From Fimbriimonas ginsengisoli Gsoil 348 (GTDB lineage: Bacteria > Armatimonadota > Fimbriimonadia > Fimbriimonadales > Fimbriimonadaceae), in NCBI RefSeq assembly GCF_000724625.1, contig NZ_CP007139.1, positions 4,960,001-5,024,000 of the forward strand: a stretch of DNA of 64,000 bases, written 5' to 3'. Position numbers and translations under genes: made by a program. Positions 61,956 through 64,000 of this stretch are shown here, in pieces (the stretch's first letter is position 1; each line of letters starts with the position of its first letter). Below the pieces are notes generated by a model. That model ran no database searches. It worked only from the letters and a program-made list of their open reading frames with translations, and was not told where the DNA came from.

Positions 61956-62702
61956 TCAGATCAACCCCCAAGCCCGCGCAAGGTAGAAACTCGCCATCCC
62001 GATCCCATAGATGGCGATCGCCGTCCGCAACTTATCCGGATTGATCTTCTGCGAGACCCGTGCGGCGGCGAAGCCGCCGACGATCGAGCCGAGGGCAAGA
62101 ACGGCCGCCGTCATTGGCTCGATAAGGTGCTGAAAGATGAAGACCCACGAACACGTGAAGTTGATCACCAAGCCAAGCCAGTTCTTCACCGCGTTCAACT
62201 CATGAATCGTGCCATCCATATAGAGAGCAAACGCCGCGAGCATCATGATCCCCATCCCCGCGCCGAAGTACCCTCCGTAAATGGCCACGAAGAATTGACC
62301 CGCCATCGCCGCCACCGGGTGCGCTTTCCGACCTCCGCGCAAGACCAGCGCCTTCACCTTCGGCTGAAGCAACAGCAGTACCGCGGCGAACAAGATCAGC
62401 CAAGGAACGACCCGGTCGAACACCGATTTATCGGTATGAACGAGAAGCTCGGCCCCCACGATGGAGCCGGCGAAGGTCGGCAAAAGCAAAATCCGAAGGT
62501 GATGCTTCGTTTTGGAGATCAGATTTCGGAACCCGAACGCCCCGCTGAGCGATCCCGGCCATAACGCTACCGAGTTCGTCGCGTTCGCCACCCTCGACTC
62601 GAGCCCGATTCGCAGTTGGAGAACCGGAAACGATAGGAGGGTTCCACCCCCCGCTACCGCGTTGATGCCGCTGGCGACCGCGCCGACGACGAAGAGGATC
62701 AC
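61956..62702 (-). CDS. TauE/SafE-family membrane transporter
   Basis: A 248-residue protein with about eight membrane helices, starting at GTG 62700-62702; an in-frame ATG at 62954 would overlap ribH with non-family sequence. Typical is GINAVAGGGTLLSFPVL near residue 12, matching the conserved GGGG/AGGG turn of TauE/SafE sulfite exporters, and a second turn GAGMGIMMLAAFALYMDG in the middle. It may export sulfite or a sulfonate product; the substrate is not known. The ribH stop codon lies 27 bases upstream of the start. Confidence 0.82.
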   Translation of the reverse strand: MILFVVGAVASGINAVAGGGTLLSFPVLQLRIGLESRVANATNSVALWPGSLSGAFGFRNLISKTKHHLRILLLPTFAGSIVGAELLVHTDKSVFDRVVPWLILFAAVLLLLQPKVKALVLRGGRKAHPVAAMAGQFFVAIYGGYFGAGMGIMMLAAFALYMDGTIHELNAVKNWLGLVINFTCSWVFIFQHLIEPMTAAVLALGSIVGGFAAARVSQKINPDKLRTAIAIYGIGMASFYLARAWGLI

Positions 62703-62728
62703 CGCATCGGCAGCGGTGAGGACGTGCG

Positions 62729-63217
62729 TCAGAGCCGCTCCAACACGCTCGCAAGCTCGATCGCCGCCTGCGCCGCCTCGCGTCCCTTGTTCCCGTACTT
62801 GAGCCCGGACCGGTCGAGCGCCTGGTCCTGGGTATCCGGCGTAAGTACGCCCCACGCGATCGGCACGCCATGCTCCACCTGAAGCGACATCAACGCCGCC
62901 CCAACGTCTGATCCGAGCAATTTCGCATGCGGCGTCTGCCCCTGCAAAATGCACCCCAGTGCCAGCACCGCATCCGGCCGGTTATCCCTTGTAACGAGCT
63001 TTCGGACGACGATCGGAATCTCCCAGGTGCCCGGCACGTGCACCACTTCGACCTCCGGATCTCCAAACCGTCGCAGCTCATCCAGCGCCCCGGCCAAAAG
63101 CTCCTTCGTCACCAGTTCGTTCCACCGGCTCACGACCACCGCAAACCGCTTACCAGAGGCATCCATGCGCCCGAGAATTTCCCGCACGGGTGGATTATGG
63201 CCGCGAAGAGGTGCCAT
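62729..63217 (-). CDS. ribH: 6,7-dimethyl-8-ribityllumazine synthase
   Basis: A 162-residue riboflavin-pathway enzyme combining 5-amino-6-ribitylaminouracil with 3,4-dihydroxybutanone phosphate. I start at the ATG at 63215-63217 because codons upstream sit in repeat DNA. FAVVVSRWNELVTKELLAGA is near residue 24, VPGTWEIPIVVRKL near 58, LGCILQGQTPHAKLL near 84 and EHGVPIAWGVLTPDTQDQALDRSG follows in outline. It normally forms a 60-mer or pentamer. No other rib genes are adjacent. Confidence 0.95.
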   Translation of the reverse strand: MAPLRGHNPPVREILGRMDASGKRFAVVVSRWNELVTKELLAGALDELRRFGDPEVEVVHVPGTWEIPIVVRKLVTRDNRPDAVLALGCILQGQTPHAKLLGSDVGAALMSLQVEHGVPIAWGVLTPDTQDQALDRSGLKYGNKGREAAQAAIELASVLERL

Positions 63218-63239
63218 GGTGTTTCGCGGAGCCAGATTC

Positions 63240-63396
63240 GTGTGGACTGTGGCGTGTGGCTTGTGGACTGATGGAAGCAAAAGAACCATGTGACCCACAA
63301 GTCCCATCCGTCCCATCAAAAGAGGTAAAGCCTCAAACTAACTACGCCCAACGCCCAACGCCCAACGCCCAACGCCCAACACCGCAACACCGCAAC
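63240..63396. repeat. GTGGACTGTGGC-family repeat joined to CGCCCAA heptamers
   Basis: GTGTGGACTGTGGCGTGTGG (63240) and a GTCCCATCCGTCCCATC half (63301). Then five CGCCCAA heptamers (63345-63379) and two CACCGCAA-type units up to 63396. The nucleotidyltransferase ATG follows after 3 bases, so its leader is repeat DNA without a recognisable ribosome binding site. Confidence 0.8.
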
Positions 63397-63399
63397 CTC

Positions 63400-64000
63400 A
63401 TGCTCGCCCTCATTCCCGCCGCCGGACTTGGAACTCGGATGGCCGCCGTTACCGGCGGCGCTCCCAAAGAATTGCTGCCACTTGGACGGCGCGCAGTCCT
63501 CCGGCGAATCGTCGATGAGGCGATCGCCGCGGGCGCGGACGAGGTCGTCGTCGTCTCCTCACCCAAGAAGCCGCAGATCGAAGCCGCCCTGGCCGATTGG
63601 CAAAGCGAAATCCAGATCCCGCTCCGGGTCGCCTACCAGCAATCGCCCCGCGGGCTCGGCGATGCGATCTTTTGTGCGGAGCCGGAGGGGGATACCCTCA
63701 TCCTTCTGGGTGACTGCGTCTACGATGGCGGCTCGCCCAGCGACCGCATGGCGACTCTGGTTTACCGAGGCATCGACGGCTGCATCGCGGTCGAGACCGT
63801 CCCCGATGAAGAGGTAAGCCGCTACGGTATCTGCCAGGTGGACGAGATGGGAGGAATCCGCGACATCCTGGAGAAGCCTCAGCCCCACGAAACGACGAGC
63901 CGATGGGCCGTCGCGGCGCGCTACGCCTTTACTGGTCCGGTGATGGACCACTTAGGCGAGATATTCTCGCAGATCTCGGCCGCGCGACCGGTCGGCGAAA
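63400..64000 (+). CDS. Sugar nucleotidyltransferase, C-terminus cut by window edge
   Basis: An open frame from ATG 63400 to the window end (200 codons) for a NTP-sugar-1-phosphate transferase, GalU/RmlA-like. The N-terminal LIPAAGLGTRM binds the nucleotide, GGAPKELLPLGRRAVLRRIVDEAIAAGADEVVVV in outline is the family core, and LLGDCVYDGG near residue 104 is the metal-binding Asp region. GICQVDEMGGIRDILEKP follows. It likely makes a UDP- or dTDP-sugar. The start sits 3 bases behind a repeat, so a later start is possible. Confidence 0.85.
   Translation, partial: MLALIPAAGLGTRMAAVTGGAPKELLPLGRRAVLRRIVDEAIAAGADEVVVVSSPKKPQIEAALADWQSEIQIPLRVAYQQSPRGLGDAIFCAEPEGDTLILLGDCVYDGGSPSDRMATLVYRGIDGCIAVETVPDEEVSRYGICQVDEMGGIRDILEKPQPHETTSRWAVAARYAFTGPVMDHLGEIFSQISAARPVGE

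Overview
The window is about 64 kb of GC-rich bacterial chromosome with dense genes on both strands. Two proteins begin with a nearly identical class III prepilin leader running on through [16 protein letters not shown] and end in a DGHAK signature. That family is greatly expanded in Armatimonadota (Fimbriimonas-like bacteria). Together with many secreted glycan-active proteins and many mosaic palindromic repeats between genes, it makes an armatimonadote the most likely source. This is inference; no rRNA is present.

Layout. (1) 1-8.9 kb is a carbohydrate-utilisation island. A leftward cluster encodes a prepilin-like protein, a 54-residue membrane peptide, a GntR/LacI-type regulator, a GH130 enzyme, a large secreted protein and an ABC sugar-binding lipoprotein cut by the window edge. 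A second GH130 gene and a second prepilin-like gene diverge from it. (2) 8.9-20 kb holds a metallophosphoesterase, DUF4174 protein, APC permease, DinB protein, Tat-exported superoxide dismutase, Gfo/Idh/MocA oxidoreductase, a GHL10-like hydrolase and a 962-residue beta-propeller/FN3/PA14 protein. (3) 20-33.2 kb holds acs, ruvC, a MerC-like gene with a CsoR-like operator, a DASS transporter, tRNA-Arg(GCG), a WD40-like protein, M48 and M61 peptidases, a CBS protein, a glycine-zipper protein and rpmA-rplU. (4) 33.3-43.9 kb holds an HNH nuclease gene broken by an in-frame TGA, a YCII / small CxxC / DUF899 operon, a DUF4380 / Gly-Ser-rich operon, an EF-G paralogue, GNAT, an Arg/Asp-rich secreted protein, SDR and a cytochrome c / copper monooxygenase fusion. 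(5) 43.9-50.8 kb is housekeeping: ligA, a bifunctional nuclease, rho, hpt, rpsB and tsf. (6) 50.8-64 kb holds a phosphotransferase, two paralogous lipoproteins, NUDIX, pncB, a diguanylate cyclase, a second Gfo/Idh/MocA gene, an ECF sigma pair followed by dnaN, a GH20-like enzyme with an inserted domain, a TauE/SafE transporter, ribH and a truncated sugar nucleotidyltransferase.

The intergenic DNA is unusual. Several repeat families made of stacked hairpins recur, mostly right at gene ends: a GTAGCATCGGCTCCCAGCC family, a GATCCCTCC palindrome, a GGGCGGGCCGCCC family, a GTGGACTGTGGC family, and heptamer and nonamer tandem arrays. In at least two places one family is inserted inside a hairpin of another. 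The most intriguing protein-level observation is a stretch of about 140 residues resembling the N-terminal domain of GspE/PilB secretion ATPases. It lies inside the GH20-like enzyme and has lower GC than the flanking gene.
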